A stretch of DNA of 64,000 bases from Akkermansia muciniphila. Lineage in GTDB: Bacteria; Verrucomicrobiota; Verrucomicrobiia; Verrucomicrobiales; Verrucomicrobiaceae. Shown here piece by piece: positions 34,886 to 42,872 of the stretch. Location: the NCBI GenBank assembly GCA_945882215.1, contig CAMCWM010000003.1:1-64000 (forward strand). The letters are read 5' to 3'. The notes beneath the pieces are model-generated. The model saw nothing but the letters and a program-made list of their open reading frames with translations. It ran no database searches and was not told the DNA's origin. Both the position numbers and the translations under genes were made by a program. Positions within the stretch are counted from its first letter, which is position 1; every line of letters begins with the position of its first letter.

Positions 34886-36208
34886 CTATTTCGAAAGCTT
34901 CTTGTGCAGTTCATGAACTTTGGTGGCGATGCGGTCTTCGACGCTGTCCGCCCAACCGGCGGCGGCCTCGTAGCCGCCTTCTTTGAGCACGCGGAGGCTA
35001 GGGACGTAACCGGTGTAGTCGTTGGAGTAACCGGCGACCCACACGCCAGCATCACCGGCAAACTCGCGTTTGAAGCGCAGTGAGTAATCGACCACGACTT
35101 CGCTGCCGAGCGTGATGAAGGTGAGGTCGTTGCCGATCTTGATGACCTGCACGGGATACGGATGGGATTCGCGACCCGGCTTGGCGTAATCAAGGACGAT
35201 CTCCTCATAGGCGGCACGGATCGGACCTGCGATTGGCCGTGGATTGACAGTGAGGGCCATTTCGACGGCGTTGGAGAGCGAGCGGCCATGCTGCATAGAG
35301 AGTTCGAGATCGGTCACGCCGGGAACGACATCGCTGCGGCGCGGATACGGATTTTGATCGGCCCCGCAGCCCATCAAGAACAGCGCGGTGAAGTCGGGGC
35401 GATGCTCCTGGAGGTATTCCTGCGCGAAACCAGCGTAGTCGCCGCAGTAATTGTAGAAGCCAAGGCTGGTGTTGTGGCAGGCGTAGCCGAAGAGCGTGGC
35501 GCGTAGCGTTCCGTCAGGCGCTTCGACACGTAGCGCGGGCACTTCGTGATCCACGGGGCCGTTCGGATTCGGCGCTTTGTTCGCATTGGGATGATCGGGC
35601 GGCAACGTGTAGTCGCGACGACGGTTCATGGCGAAACCACAACGCGCTTTGTTCCAGGTGAGTCGCGCTGGCTGCACATCGGCGAGCGCCTTGCCGATGA
35701 TGCCGACGATGTCGTCTTGCAGCTTCTGCGTGTAGTCCCAGGCATCTTGGGTCTTCGGGTTGTCCTTGTCTTTCTCGGTCAAAGGCGTCGTGCGCAACGA
35801 CGGCCCGCTGTGTGTATGCGAGGCGTTCATGACCAGGTTCGCCTGCGGCAGCTTGAACTCCTTCTCCGCACGCTCAGCGACCGCATGGCGCAGCAGTTGC
35901 GGCACACCGATGAGATCCAGCGTCACAAACACGAGCCTGTTTCCCTGCTCATCTTGAAGCGCGAGCGCCTTGGCGAAAAGATCCTGCACCTTGCCGACCG
36001 CAGGCGTCTTCCGCGACGCATAACCCGCCATGAAAAGCATCTTCTGCGGCGTCACCTTGGCCACGGCCACGCCAACCTTCCAGTTCGCCGGAACATGCGG
36101 CGCGACCGACTTCGGCGGTGCTGGTGGCGACAGCGGCGTGGCTCCCGGCGGTGCTGCGATGATTGTGGTGGCGAATAATAGGCTGGTGATGATTCCTCGG
36201 AATGGCAT
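34886..36208 (-). CDS. Neutral/alkaline ceramidase-like exported protein
   Basis: A 440-residue protein. The start at 36208 gives a signal peptide (MPFRGIITSLLFATTIIAA). It matches the N-terminal catalytic part of neutral/alkaline non-lysosomal ceramidases: zinc-site histidines in NASHTHSGPS, a further His in YACHNTSLGFYNYCGDYAGF, and GCGADQNPYPR. Proteins of this length lack the C-terminal domain of the classical enzymes and are common in Planctomycetes and Verrucomicrobia, where the substrate is uncertain. The gene immediately precedes the isochorismatase-SGNH fusion. It is divergent from the UxuA-like gene. Confidence 0.87.
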   Translation of the reverse strand: MPFRGIITSLLFATTIIAAPPGATPLSPPAPPKSVAPHVPANWKVGVAVAKVTPQKMLFMAGYASRKTPAVGKVQDLFAKALALQDEQGNRLVFVTLDLIGVPQLLRHAVAERAEKEFKLPQANLVMNASHTHSGPSLRTTPLTEKDKDNPKTQDAWDYTQKLQDDIVGIIGKALADVQPARLTWNKARCGFAMNRRRDYTLPPDHPNANKAPNPNGPVDHEVPALRVEAPDGTLRATLFGYACHNTSLGFYNYCGDYAGFAQEYLQEHRPDFTALFLMGCGADQNPYPRRSDVVPGVTDLELSMQHGRSLSNAVEMALTVNPRPIAGPIRAAYEEIVLDYAKPGRESHPYPVQVIKIGNDLTFITLGSEVVVDYSLRFKREFAGDAGVWVAGYSNDYTGYVPSLRVLKEGGYEAAAGWADSVEDRIATKVHELHKKLSK

Positions 36209-36260
36209 GAGCAAACTACGCCGCCATTCGCGTTGTTTGTTCACTCTCACCGATCACCGC

Positions 36261-37229
36261 ATGCGTCTCGCCTCCGTCCTCACTCCACTCGATGAACATC
36301 ATCTAAAACTCGCGGCGCAGTGTGGAGTGGAGGAGATCACGGTGAGGTATCCGGGAGCGCGGCTGGAAGATATGCTGCGCACGAAGGCTCAGATCGAGCG
36401 CCACGGCATGAAACTGGGCATCATTGAGGGCTACCTGCCCATTGAGAAGCTCAAACTCGGCAGAGATGACGACGGCAGCGACACGGCGGCGATGAAGCTG
36501 CTGCTTCAACACATGAGCGAGGCGGAGGTGCCGTTGCTCTGCTACAATTTCATGGCCGGCACCGACTGGGTGCGCACCAAGCTCCATGCCAAAGAACGCG
36601 GTGGTGCGCTGGTGACGGCTTTTGACCTCAAAGAAGCGGAAAAGGCGATGTCGCTGAGTGCCACGGCGAATCAGATCAGCAACGAGACGATCACGGCAGA
36701 AGCCTTGTGGACGAATCTGGAGCGCATGCTGACTGAATTGCTGCCCGTGGCTGAAAAATATGGCCTCACGATGGTCATGCATCCCGATGACCCGCCGCTG
36801 GCTGAGTTTGCTGGCAAGGCGCGCATCATGAACAGCGTGGAAAACTTTGAACGGCTTATACGTCTCGCGCCGAGCCGACACAACGCGATCTGTTTCTGCC
36901 AGGGCACTTTCGCGGCCATGGGCGTCGATATTCCCGCCACCATCCGCCGACTCGGCCCGCACATACGCTACGTTCACTTTCGTGATGTGCGTGGCAATGC
37001 CGAGGCTTTTGCGGAAACATTTCACGACAACGGGCCGACGGACATGGTCGCCGCCATGCATGCGTATCGTGACATCGGCTTCACCGGCCCCATGCGGCCC
37101 GATCATGTGCCGCAGCTCGATGGCGAGGAAGACGGTGAGCCCGGCTATACGATGATGGGCCGCCTCTTCGCCTACGGCTATATGCGCGGGCTGATGGAGG
37201 CATCATTGAAAATTCACCGTATTAAATGA
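36261..37229 (+). CDS. uxuA: Mannonate dehydratase-like TIM-barrel protein
   Basis: A 322-residue cytosolic protein resembling UxuA, which dehydrates D-mannonate to 2-keto-3-deoxygluconate in hexuronate breakdown. Characteristic segments are ARLEDMLRTKAQIERHGMKL, CYNFMAGTDWVR, MVMHPDDPP, CFCQGTFAAMG, the metal-site YVHFRDVRG and MRPDHVPQLDGE. The start at 36261 was chosen because the longer frame overlaps the divergent ceramidase-like gene. It is shorter than the E. coli enzyme (about 394 residues), so a related dehydratase activity is possible. Confidence 0.85.
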   Translation: MRLASVLTPLDEHHLKLAAQCGVEEITVRYPGARLEDMLRTKAQIERHGMKLGIIEGYLPIEKLKLGRDDDGSDTAAMKLLLQHMSEAEVPLLCYNFMAGTDWVRTKLHAKERGGALVTAFDLKEAEKAMSLSATANQISNETITAEALWTNLERMLTELLPVAEKYGLTMVMHPDDPPLAEFAGKARIMNSVENFERLIRLAPSRHNAICFCQGTFAAMGVDIPATIRRLGPHIRYVHFRDVRGNAEAFAETFHDNGPTDMVAAMHAYRDIGFTGPMRPDHVPQLDGEEDGEPGYTMMGRLFAYGYMRGLMEASLKIHRIK

Positions 37230-37254
37230 ATCTGAAGCAAAAACGGATTGGGCA

Positions 37255-37273
37255 CCCGGCCGGAACGACCGGG
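37255..37273. terminator. GC-rich stem-loop between convergent uxuA and clpX
   Basis: CCCGG and CCGGG form a 5-bp stem around a 9-nt loop, followed on the plus strand by GAAAA. It lies between two convergent genes and may help both terminate. There is no U-tract on the plus strand, so confidence is low. Confidence 0.3.
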
Positions 37274-37286
37274 AAAATGCCAAAAC

Positions 37287-38579
37287 CTACGCCGCCTTGC
37301 GCTCAACGCGCTTGCGCATCAGCGGGGCACGTTCGCCTTTGACGACACCTTCGTTGATCGTGACACCGCGGATGTCCATCCGGCTTGGCACGTCATACAT
37401 GACATCAAGCATGATGCGCTCAAAAATGCTGCGCAGACCTCGCGCACCGGTGCCGCGTGACGCGGCTTCCTTCGCCATGGCGAGCATGGCGTCTCGCGTG
37501 ATGGAAAGCTCCACGCCATCCATGTTCATGAGCTTGGAATACTGCTTGATGAGCGCGTTTTTGGGCTCGGTGAGCACCCGCATGAGCTCCTGCTCGGTGA
37601 GGGCCTCCAATGAGCAGATCACCGGCAGGCGTCCGATGAACTCTGGAATCATCCCGAAGGAGAGCAGATCCTCCGGCTCCACTTCAGCCCTGATTTTGGC
37701 GGTTTCAGAGGCCTGGACATCGTGTGGATTGACAAAACCCATCGTTTTGCGCCCACGGCGGCGCTCCATGAGCTTGTCCAGACCCACAAACGCCCCGCCG
37801 CAGATGAAGAGGATGTTCTCCGTGTTCACCTGGATGTATTCCTGCTGCGGATGCTTGCGCCCGCCCTGCGGCGGAACATTGCACACGGTGCCTTCGATGA
37901 TTTTCAGCAGCGCCTGCTGCACCCCTTCGCCGGAGACGTCACGCGTGATGCTGACGTTCTCCGTCTTGCGACCGATCTTGTCGATCTCGTCAATGTACAC
38001 GATGCCAATCTCGGCGCGTGACACATCATAGTCAGCGGCCTGCAGCAGTCGCAGGATGATGTTTTCGACGTCTTCACCCACATAACCCGCCTCCGTGAGC
38101 GTGGTGGCGTCGGCGATGCTGAACGGCACGTTCAGAATGCGCGCAAGCGTCTTGGCGAGCAAGGTCTTGCCGCAGCCGGTGGGACCCATGAGCAGGACGT
38201 TGCTCTTTTCGATCTCGACATCGTGCGGATCAGGCAGCGTGGCGGTGATTTTTTTCTGCGCGCTGGCGCTGCGGGCCGCCTGCTGCTGCGAGTGCAGGAT
38301 GCGCTTGTAATGATTGTGCACCGCGACGCTGAGCACCTTCTTCGCATGCGGCTGGCCGATGACGTGCTGGTCGAGCAGTTCAACGATGTCCGCAGGACGC
38401 GGCACCAGCAGCGAAGGCCCTCCCTCTGAATCCAACGACGCCTCCTTGTCGAGGATGTTCTTGCAGACGTGAATGCAGTTGTCGCAAATGTACACCCCCG
38501 GACCCGCAATGAGCTTTTTGACTTCAGCATGGCTTTTGCCGCAGAAGGAACAGAGAGTGACGTTGGAACCGCGAGCCAT
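37287..38579 (-). CDS. clpX: ATP-dependent Clp protease ATP-binding subunit ClpX
   Basis: A 430-residue AAA+ unfoldase that feeds substrates to ClpP. The N-terminal zinc-binding domain has [14 protein letters not shown] and CDNCI. Walker A is [11 protein letters not shown] and Walker B lies in [13 protein letters not shown]. The pore loop region [30 protein letters not shown] and the sensor segment [14 protein letters not shown] are all present. The length and order are typical. clpP and tig, frequent neighbours, are not adjacent here. A conserved hypothetical gene lies 48 bp upstream in the same direction. Confidence 0.98.
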   Translation of the reverse strand: MARGSNVTLCSFCGKSHAEVKKLIAGPGVYICDNCIHVCKNILDKEASLDSEGGPSLLVPRPADIVELLDQHVIGQPHAKKVLSVAVHNHYKRILHSQQQAARSASAQKKITATLPDPHDVEIEKSNVLLMGPTGCGKTLLAKTLARILNVPFSIADATTLTEAGYVGEDVENIILRLLQAADYDVSRAEIGIVYIDEIDKIGRKTENVSITRDVSGEGVQQALLKIIEGTVCNVPPQGGRKHPQQEYIQVNTENILFICGGAFVGLDKLMERRRGRKTMGFVNPHDVQASETAKIRAEVEPEDLLSFGMIPEFIGRLPVICSLEALTEQELMRVLTEPKNALIKQYSKLMNMDGVELSITRDAMLAMAKEAASRGTGARGLRSIFERIMLDVMYDVPSRMDIRGVTINEGVVKGERAPLMRKRVERKAA

Positions 38580-38627
38580 GATGTTTGATTGGATTGGGGG
38601 GAATGTCGCACGGAAGCGTGATGCACG

Positions 38628-39269
38628 TCAAGGTGACGCTTCAACAGAACGCAACACCACCTGACCTTTGTCATTACGCTCATATCGGGCGTTGAGTTTG
38701 GCTCCAGCAGGAAATTCAGAGAACAAAAAACTGTCACGTGAAGCCAGCGCACCCGACAGATCCTCGCGGACATGGCCGGTTTGATCATTAATTTTCCACG
38801 TATTGCCCCCACTGGGAGCGATCTGCCCCCATGCAGCAACGCTGAGGCCTTGAATCACCGCTCCGGGTGGAATGCCCGCAGCATCCAGCGGCCAGACCTG
38901 CGGCACGATGGCTTTCAACGCTTCAAAATGCTGACGGCGCAGTTCCTGGCTCCAAAAAGTCCGCAGGGCCGGCAAATGCAGCAGCGCACGCTCCAAAAGC
39001 GACTCGGCGAGCGCTGCGCCACCACCAAGCAGCCGGATATGATCCGGCATCAAATCAAACGTCAGCCAAAGCTCGTCAGGAGCCGCCCGCTGTGAAGCAA
39101 GAGACAGCCAATGTGCCAAAAAAGCGCCCACATCACCTGCGATGCGGCCTTTCGCGACACGTGCCTCCAATACCTCTCGCGCCGCCGCCCAGCGCACCAC
39201 ACGATACCCCGCAGACTCGATCGCTTCGCGCTGTGATCGAGGGAGTTGTGCGAGTGAATTCGGGGCCAT
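38628..39269 (-). CDS. Conserved hypothetical protein upstream of clpX
   Basis: A 213-residue protein without signal peptide or membrane segment. The first 140 residues or so are helical (REAIESAGYRVVRWAAAREVLEARV region). The C-terminal 60 residues are beta-rich (NTWKINDQTGHVREDL, SFLFSEFPAGAKLNARYERN). I do not recognise a family or motif. It is in the same direction as clpX with a 48-bp gap, so it may share a transcript. The codon pattern and intact length support a real gene. Confidence 0.7.
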   Translation of the reverse strand: MAPNSLAQLPRSQREAIESAGYRVVRWAAAREVLEARVAKGRIAGDVGAFLAHWLSLASQRAAPDELWLTFDLMPDHIRLLGGGAALAESLLERALLHLPALRTFWSQELRRQHFEALKAIVPQVWPLDAAGIPPGAVIQGLSVAAWGQIAPSGGNTWKINDQTGHVREDLSGALASRDSFLFSEFPAGAKLNARYERNDKGQVVLRSVEASP

Positions 39270-39324
39270 GTGTGTGGTGTCCTAGATGCAGACCGCCATC
39301 CGTCAAAAGGAGAGATTGCAGCGA

Positions 39325-39777
39325 ATGAGCACTTATGGTAATTATAAGACAATGTTACGTACTTTTACCCGCACTTCTCACGCCATTATCTCCCGTGGCC
39401 GAGGAAACTCTGCTTTTTCCCTCCTGGAGATGCTCATGGTCATCTGCTTCATCGGCATCGTCTGCGGAGTGGCCATCGGCTGGTATGCAGGCATGCACAA
39501 GGATGTGCTCGAACGTGTGACCGCCCAGCGCAACGCCCAGGAAATCGTCTCTCTCGGTGTCTGCGCCACGGTCAGCGGCGCCGACTTCGTCGTGGCCGAC
39601 AGCAAACAGGCCACGGTGGAAAACCTTATTGCGGGCACGATGGGCCGGCATGGCCTGTGGAAGGGCAAGACCTTCCGCCTCACCAGCCTGCAACCCGAAG
39701 CCCTGCCCGGAGCGCTCACCTTTGTGAAATTCGACTCCGGTCTGCTGCTCTATGATCCTGCAGGCGGCCAGCTTTGA
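39325..39777 (+). CDS. Type II secretion/type IV pilin-like pseudopilin
   Basis: About 150 residues. The segment AFSLLEMLMVICFIGIVCGVAIGWY is a prepilin-type cleavage and methylation motif (FxLLE followed by a hydrophobic helix); Ala rather than Gly precedes the Phe. The basic leader is 20-30 residues long. The start at 39325 has AAGGAG about 12 bases upstream; ATG at 39352 is an alternative. The remaining roughly 110 residues form a small globular domain. No secretion or pilus assembly gene is next to it, so it is an isolated pseudopilin-like gene. Confidence 0.78.
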   Translation: MSTYGNYKTMLRTFTRTSHAIISRGRGNSAFSLLEMLMVICFIGIVCGVAIGWYAGMHKDVLERVTAQRNAQEIVSLGVCATVSGADFVVADSKQATVENLIAGTMGRHGLWKGKTFRLTSLQPEALPGALTFVKFDSGLLLYDPAGGQL

Positions 39778-39782
39778 TGCGG

Positions 39783-40559
39783 TCAGTCTGCCTTGACCTC
39801 CAGATGAAGCGTGGCGGGCTGCTTCATCGCCTCCGCCGCGTTGCTCGCCCCTGGCTCATCGGGAAAAATCACCACGATCTCGTGGATGCCGCCCTGCCCG
39901 CGGTTTTTTTGCTCTTTGAGCACCCACATCTGCACAAACTTCGCCACGGACTGACGTGCCGCCTCGCGCACCTGCCTGATTTTTCCCGGCGTGGCGGCAC
40001 GCCGCTCCAGAACCGCCGTCAATCCTTTCTCCAGCTCGGCCAGATTCTCCTCCGCATTGAATCGCAGCCAGCCCGCCTCGGATTTTTTCTCCATCGTCTC
40101 CGTGCGGATCGCCGGTGGCAGCGAAGGTCGGATCGCGGGCGCGATCACCACACAACGCCCGTCCTGCACATTCAGGCTCCAGTCGTCGGACAGCTTCAGA
40201 TGGTAGCGATAAACCACCATCGCGCGGATTTCAGACACCGTGGTGCCGAGGTAAACCACTTCATTGAACAACGACTTGGTGTCGAACTTCGTCACCATCT
40301 CCTCGGTGTCCACGGTGGCCAGCTCCAGCACATCTCCATTCGTCGAGACGATGCGTTTCACGTTCTCGCGAAACACCTCGGTGATGGTCTGTTTTTGAAA
40401 GTGCTCCGCCAGCCACTTCATGCCAAAGCCCGAGTCCACGACCTTCCAGGCCACAATGCCGCCGATGATCAGCACCGCGAGCAATGTCAGCGCCAGCAGA
40501 GCAAAACATCCCGGTCCGCGACGTGGAGCGGATGTGGGGGAGGCATTCGGTTCAGACAT
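39783..40559 (-). CDS. Hypothetical membrane-anchored protein (possibly DUF4230-like)
   Basis: About 258 residues starting at MSEPNASPTS; an ATG three codons earlier (40568) is equally possible. A Pro-rich N-terminus is followed by one membrane segment (about 19-41, CFALLALTLLAVLIIGGIVAWKV). The rest is a single extracytoplasmic domain with ELATVDTEEMVTKFD, MVVYRYHLKLSDDW and a long helix ending in VLKEQKNRGQGG. The pattern recalls DUF4230 proteins, but I am not certain. It is convergent with the pseudopilin gene. Confidence 0.65.
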   Translation of the reverse strand: MSEPNASPTSAPRRGPGCFALLALTLLAVLIIGGIVAWKVVDSGFGMKWLAEHFQKQTITEVFRENVKRIVSTNGDVLELATVDTEEMVTKFDTKSLFNEVVYLGTTVSEIRAMVVYRYHLKLSDDWSLNVQDGRCVVIAPAIRPSLPPAIRTETMEKKSEAGWLRFNAEENLAELEKGLTAVLERRAATPGKIRQVREAARQSVAKFVQMWVLKEQKNRGQGGIHEIVVIFPDEPGASNAAEAMKQPATLHLEVKAD

Positions 40560-40625
40560 GCGGGACAAAAAACAAGTTCATGCTGATGATGCGCAGGCGA
40601 CCGGGGCTGCCAAGGTTGTTTTGCA

Positions 40626-41642
40626 TCATTGAACATGACGCAACATCCACTCCGCCATTTCAGCATAGATGGGAAAATCGGTGATCAGCACATTGTCATG
40701 ATCAGCACCGGGGATTTCGATCCAGCGCTTCTCCACGGCGGGCGGCAATGCTTCATAGAGAGGACGGCCATACCCGATGGGAATCACGCGATCGGAGCTT
40801 CCATGGGCGATTAGCGTCGGGCATTTCAAATCACAAACCAGTTTGAGCGAGTTCGCCGCACCGATTTCCATGCCCGTTTGCCATTCAAACAACCAGCCAG
40901 TGATCCAGCGAAGCCCTGAACCTCCCCACGAGCCCGCCAAACCTGAAGCCTGATGCCGCAGGACGTGGTCCAGCGTGTCGAACGTCGAGACAAACACCGT
41001 TGCGCGCCAGGGAGCCTCGTTCTTCACCGCGGCACGAATGCCCACGGCTCCTCCCATCGAAATCCCCATGATGCCACACGGCTGCGGATCAAATCCAAAC
41101 TCCGCCGCCGCCCTCCGCAGCACCATCTCCGGCAGGTGTGACTCCTTCACACCGTAACACGCCACGGCACCAGGATGATCGCCATGCGCGGGCAGATCGA
41201 ACAAGATGCAGCGAAATCCAACGGCGCAGAAGCGCTCCGCGATGAGCAGGTAGTCCTCCTTCCGGCCACGACGACCATGCACGAGCACCAGACTGCCGAC
41301 GATTTGTCCCGCAGGTGGCAGCACAATCTTTTTCTTCAACATCTGCCCTCGAATCGTCTGGCCACGCTTGCCCAGCACGCCAGATGGAGCGGACTCGCAC
41401 ACGATGACGGGCGTGTTGTCAGCGCAGGTGAAAGATTTCAACACCACGCCATGCGCCGATGGATCAGCGAGAAATTCATGATGGTAGTCCTGCAACGGCC
41501 TGCGGGGCGGATGCGCGAGCTGGTCGGCAGCCCACCAAATGGCCGCAAGCGGCAGTACGAGGATACCCGTGATGATAAAGCGTCTTTTCACCGGCGGATC
41601 ATTGCTGCGATTGTGCCTCACGCCAATCCCGGCTATGATCAA
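40626..41642 (-). CDS. Alpha/beta-hydrolase with N-terminal membrane anchor
   Basis: Up to 338 residues. The catalytic triad is clear: Ser in GIMGISMGGAVG, Asp in HGSSDRVIP and His in PGADHDNVL; VLVHGRRGRKEDY holds the oxyanion region. A hydrophobic segment (RRFIITGILVLPLAAIWWAA) anchors or exports the protein. A GTG at 41591 would place that segment right at the N-terminus and leave more room for the promoter of the divergent RlpA gene; it may be the true start. The substrate is unknown. It is close to the family of serine aminopeptidase/lysophospholipase-like hydrolases. Confidence 0.82.
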   Translation of the reverse strand: MIIAGIGVRHNRSNDPPVKRRFIITGILVLPLAAIWWAADQLAHPPRRPLQDYHHEFLADPSAHGVVLKSFTCADNTPVIVCESAPSGVLGKRGQTIRGQMLKKKIVLPPAGQIVGSLVLVHGRRGRKEDYLLIAERFCAVGFRCILFDLPAHGDHPGAVACYGVKESHLPEMVLRRAAAEFGFDPQPCGIMGISMGGAVGIRAAVKNEAPWRATVFVSTFDTLDHVLRHQASGLAGSWGGSGLRWITGWLFEWQTGMEIGAANSLKLVCDLKCPTLIAHGSSDRVIPIGYGRPLYEALPPAVEKRWIEIPGADHDNVLITDFPIYAEMAEWMLRHVQ

Positions 41643-41653
41643 TTTCGCCGATC

Positions 41654-42226
41654 ATGAACACCTCCGCGCTTCTTCGATTCCTTGTCATCGCGCTGCCGGC
41701 CCTGCTGGCAAATTGCGCCAAACCCGCGTACGAGGCACGTGGACTCGCCTCCTACGTGGCGGATCACTATGCGGGGCATTACACCAGTTCCGGCGAGATT
41801 TACAATCCACAGGGCTGGACCGCCGCGCACAACTCGCTGCCCTTCGGCACGCAGGTGAAGGTGAAGAACCACTACAACGGCCGCACGGTAAACGTGACGG
41901 TGAATGACCGCTTCCCGTATTATCCGAACCGCGTCATCAATCTCTCCCGCGCCGCCGCCGAGTACATTCAGATCCCCTATCATCAGCTTGGTGATGTGAC
42001 GGTGACAGCCAAGACGATCCCGGGCGGCACCGCAGCAGCCACCAGCTATGGCGCACCGCCGCCTGCCGGTTATGGAGCACCGCCACCATCCAACTACAGT
42101 GCTCCACCGGCCGGTTACGGAGCGCCGCCGGCTTCAAACTATGGAGCGCCTCCACCCGGTTACGGCACCACCACCCCGCCTTCAGGCTTGCCACCGCCAC
42201 CGGCTGGCTATCCAGGCGCCAGATAA
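41654..42226 (+). CDS. rlpA: RlpA-like double-psi beta-barrel lipoprotein
   Basis: A 190-residue lipoprotein (signal MNTSALLRFLVIALPALLANC, lipidated Cys21). Residues about 28-120 form the RlpA double-psi beta-barrel: GLASYVADHYAGHYTSSGEIYN, TAAHNSLPFGTQVKVKN, VNDRFPYYPNRVINLSRAAAE. RlpA proteins act on or bind glycan strands of peptidoglycan, often at the septum. There is no SPOR domain. The C-terminus instead has repeated YGAPPP/NYGAPP units, a flexible Pro/Tyr-rich tail. The start is only 12 bp from that of the divergent hydrolase as annotated. Confidence 0.85.
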   Translation: MNTSALLRFLVIALPALLANCAKPAYEARGLASYVADHYAGHYTSSGEIYNPQGWTAAHNSLPFGTQVKVKNHYNGRTVNVTVNDRFPYYPNRVINLSRAAAEYIQIPYHQLGDVTVTAKTIPGGTAAATSYGAPPPAGYGAPPPSNYSAPPAGYGAPPASNYGAPPPGYGTTTPPSGLPPPPAGYPGAR

Positions 42227-42296
42227 CTTGGCAGAAAAAGAAGTGGCGTGAAATTTCCCGCCACACTTCAATCGTGGCAGTCCATATCATCAGCGT

Positions 42297-42872
42297 ATGC
42301 CACTTCCTCCCGATTCCGAGCACCCTGCCGACGCCGAACTGGCCCGACGGGTCGAGCAAGGAGACGACTCAGCGTTCCGCAGGCTGATGGAGCGGCATTT
42401 GCAGCGGCTGCGCTCGTTTCTCGCGCTGCGCGCTCCGGTGCCGGACCTCATCGACGAGGTGGCGCATGATGCCTTCGTCTTCGCGTATCAAAATCTCGGC
42501 GATTTCACCGAGGGGTCGATGCAGCCGTGGCTGCGAAGCATCGCACACAATCTGCTGCGCGACCGGTTGAAGGCGTATGCACGCGAGTCGGTCAAACACG
42601 AGCGGTACTCTGAGATGGTGCGCTGGGAAATGGCACTGGAGGCTTCGGACAAGCCGGTGAGCGAAGAGTCAGATCACCTGGCCGCCTGCATCGAAAAATT
42701 GCGGCATCACCAGCGCACCGTTTTGGATCTGCGCTATGAGGCACAGCTTAGCAGCGAGGAGATCGCCAAACGCACCGGACGCAGCACGCTGGCGGTGCGC
42801 ACGCTGCTGATGCGCGTGCGCCAGCAACTGCGCAAGTGCATCGAATCCCAACTCCAGCAAACCCCGGCATGA
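42297..42872 (+). CDS. ECF-type RNA polymerase sigma factor
   Basis: A 191-residue sigma factor with region 2 (SAFRRLMERHLQRLRSFLALRA, DEVAHDAFVFAYQNL, WLRSIAHNLLRDRLKAYARE) and region 4 (HHQRTVLDLRYEAQLSSEEIAKRTGRSTLAVRTLLMRVRQQLR). It belongs to the ECF groups common in Planctomycetes and Verrucomicrobia. Its stop overlaps the start of the next gene (ATGA at 42869-42872), so the two are translationally coupled. The next product carries a membrane segment after a short cytosolic N-terminus and probably acts as its anti-sigma factor. Confidence 0.93.
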   Translation: MPLPPDSEHPADAELARRVEQGDDSAFRRLMERHLQRLRSFLALRAPVPDLIDEVAHDAFVFAYQNLGDFTEGSMQPWLRSIAHNLLRDRLKAYARESVKHERYSEMVRWEMALEASDKPVSEESDHLAACIEKLRHHQRTVLDLRYEAQLSSEEIAKRTGRSTLAVRTLLMRVRQQLRKCIESQLQQTPA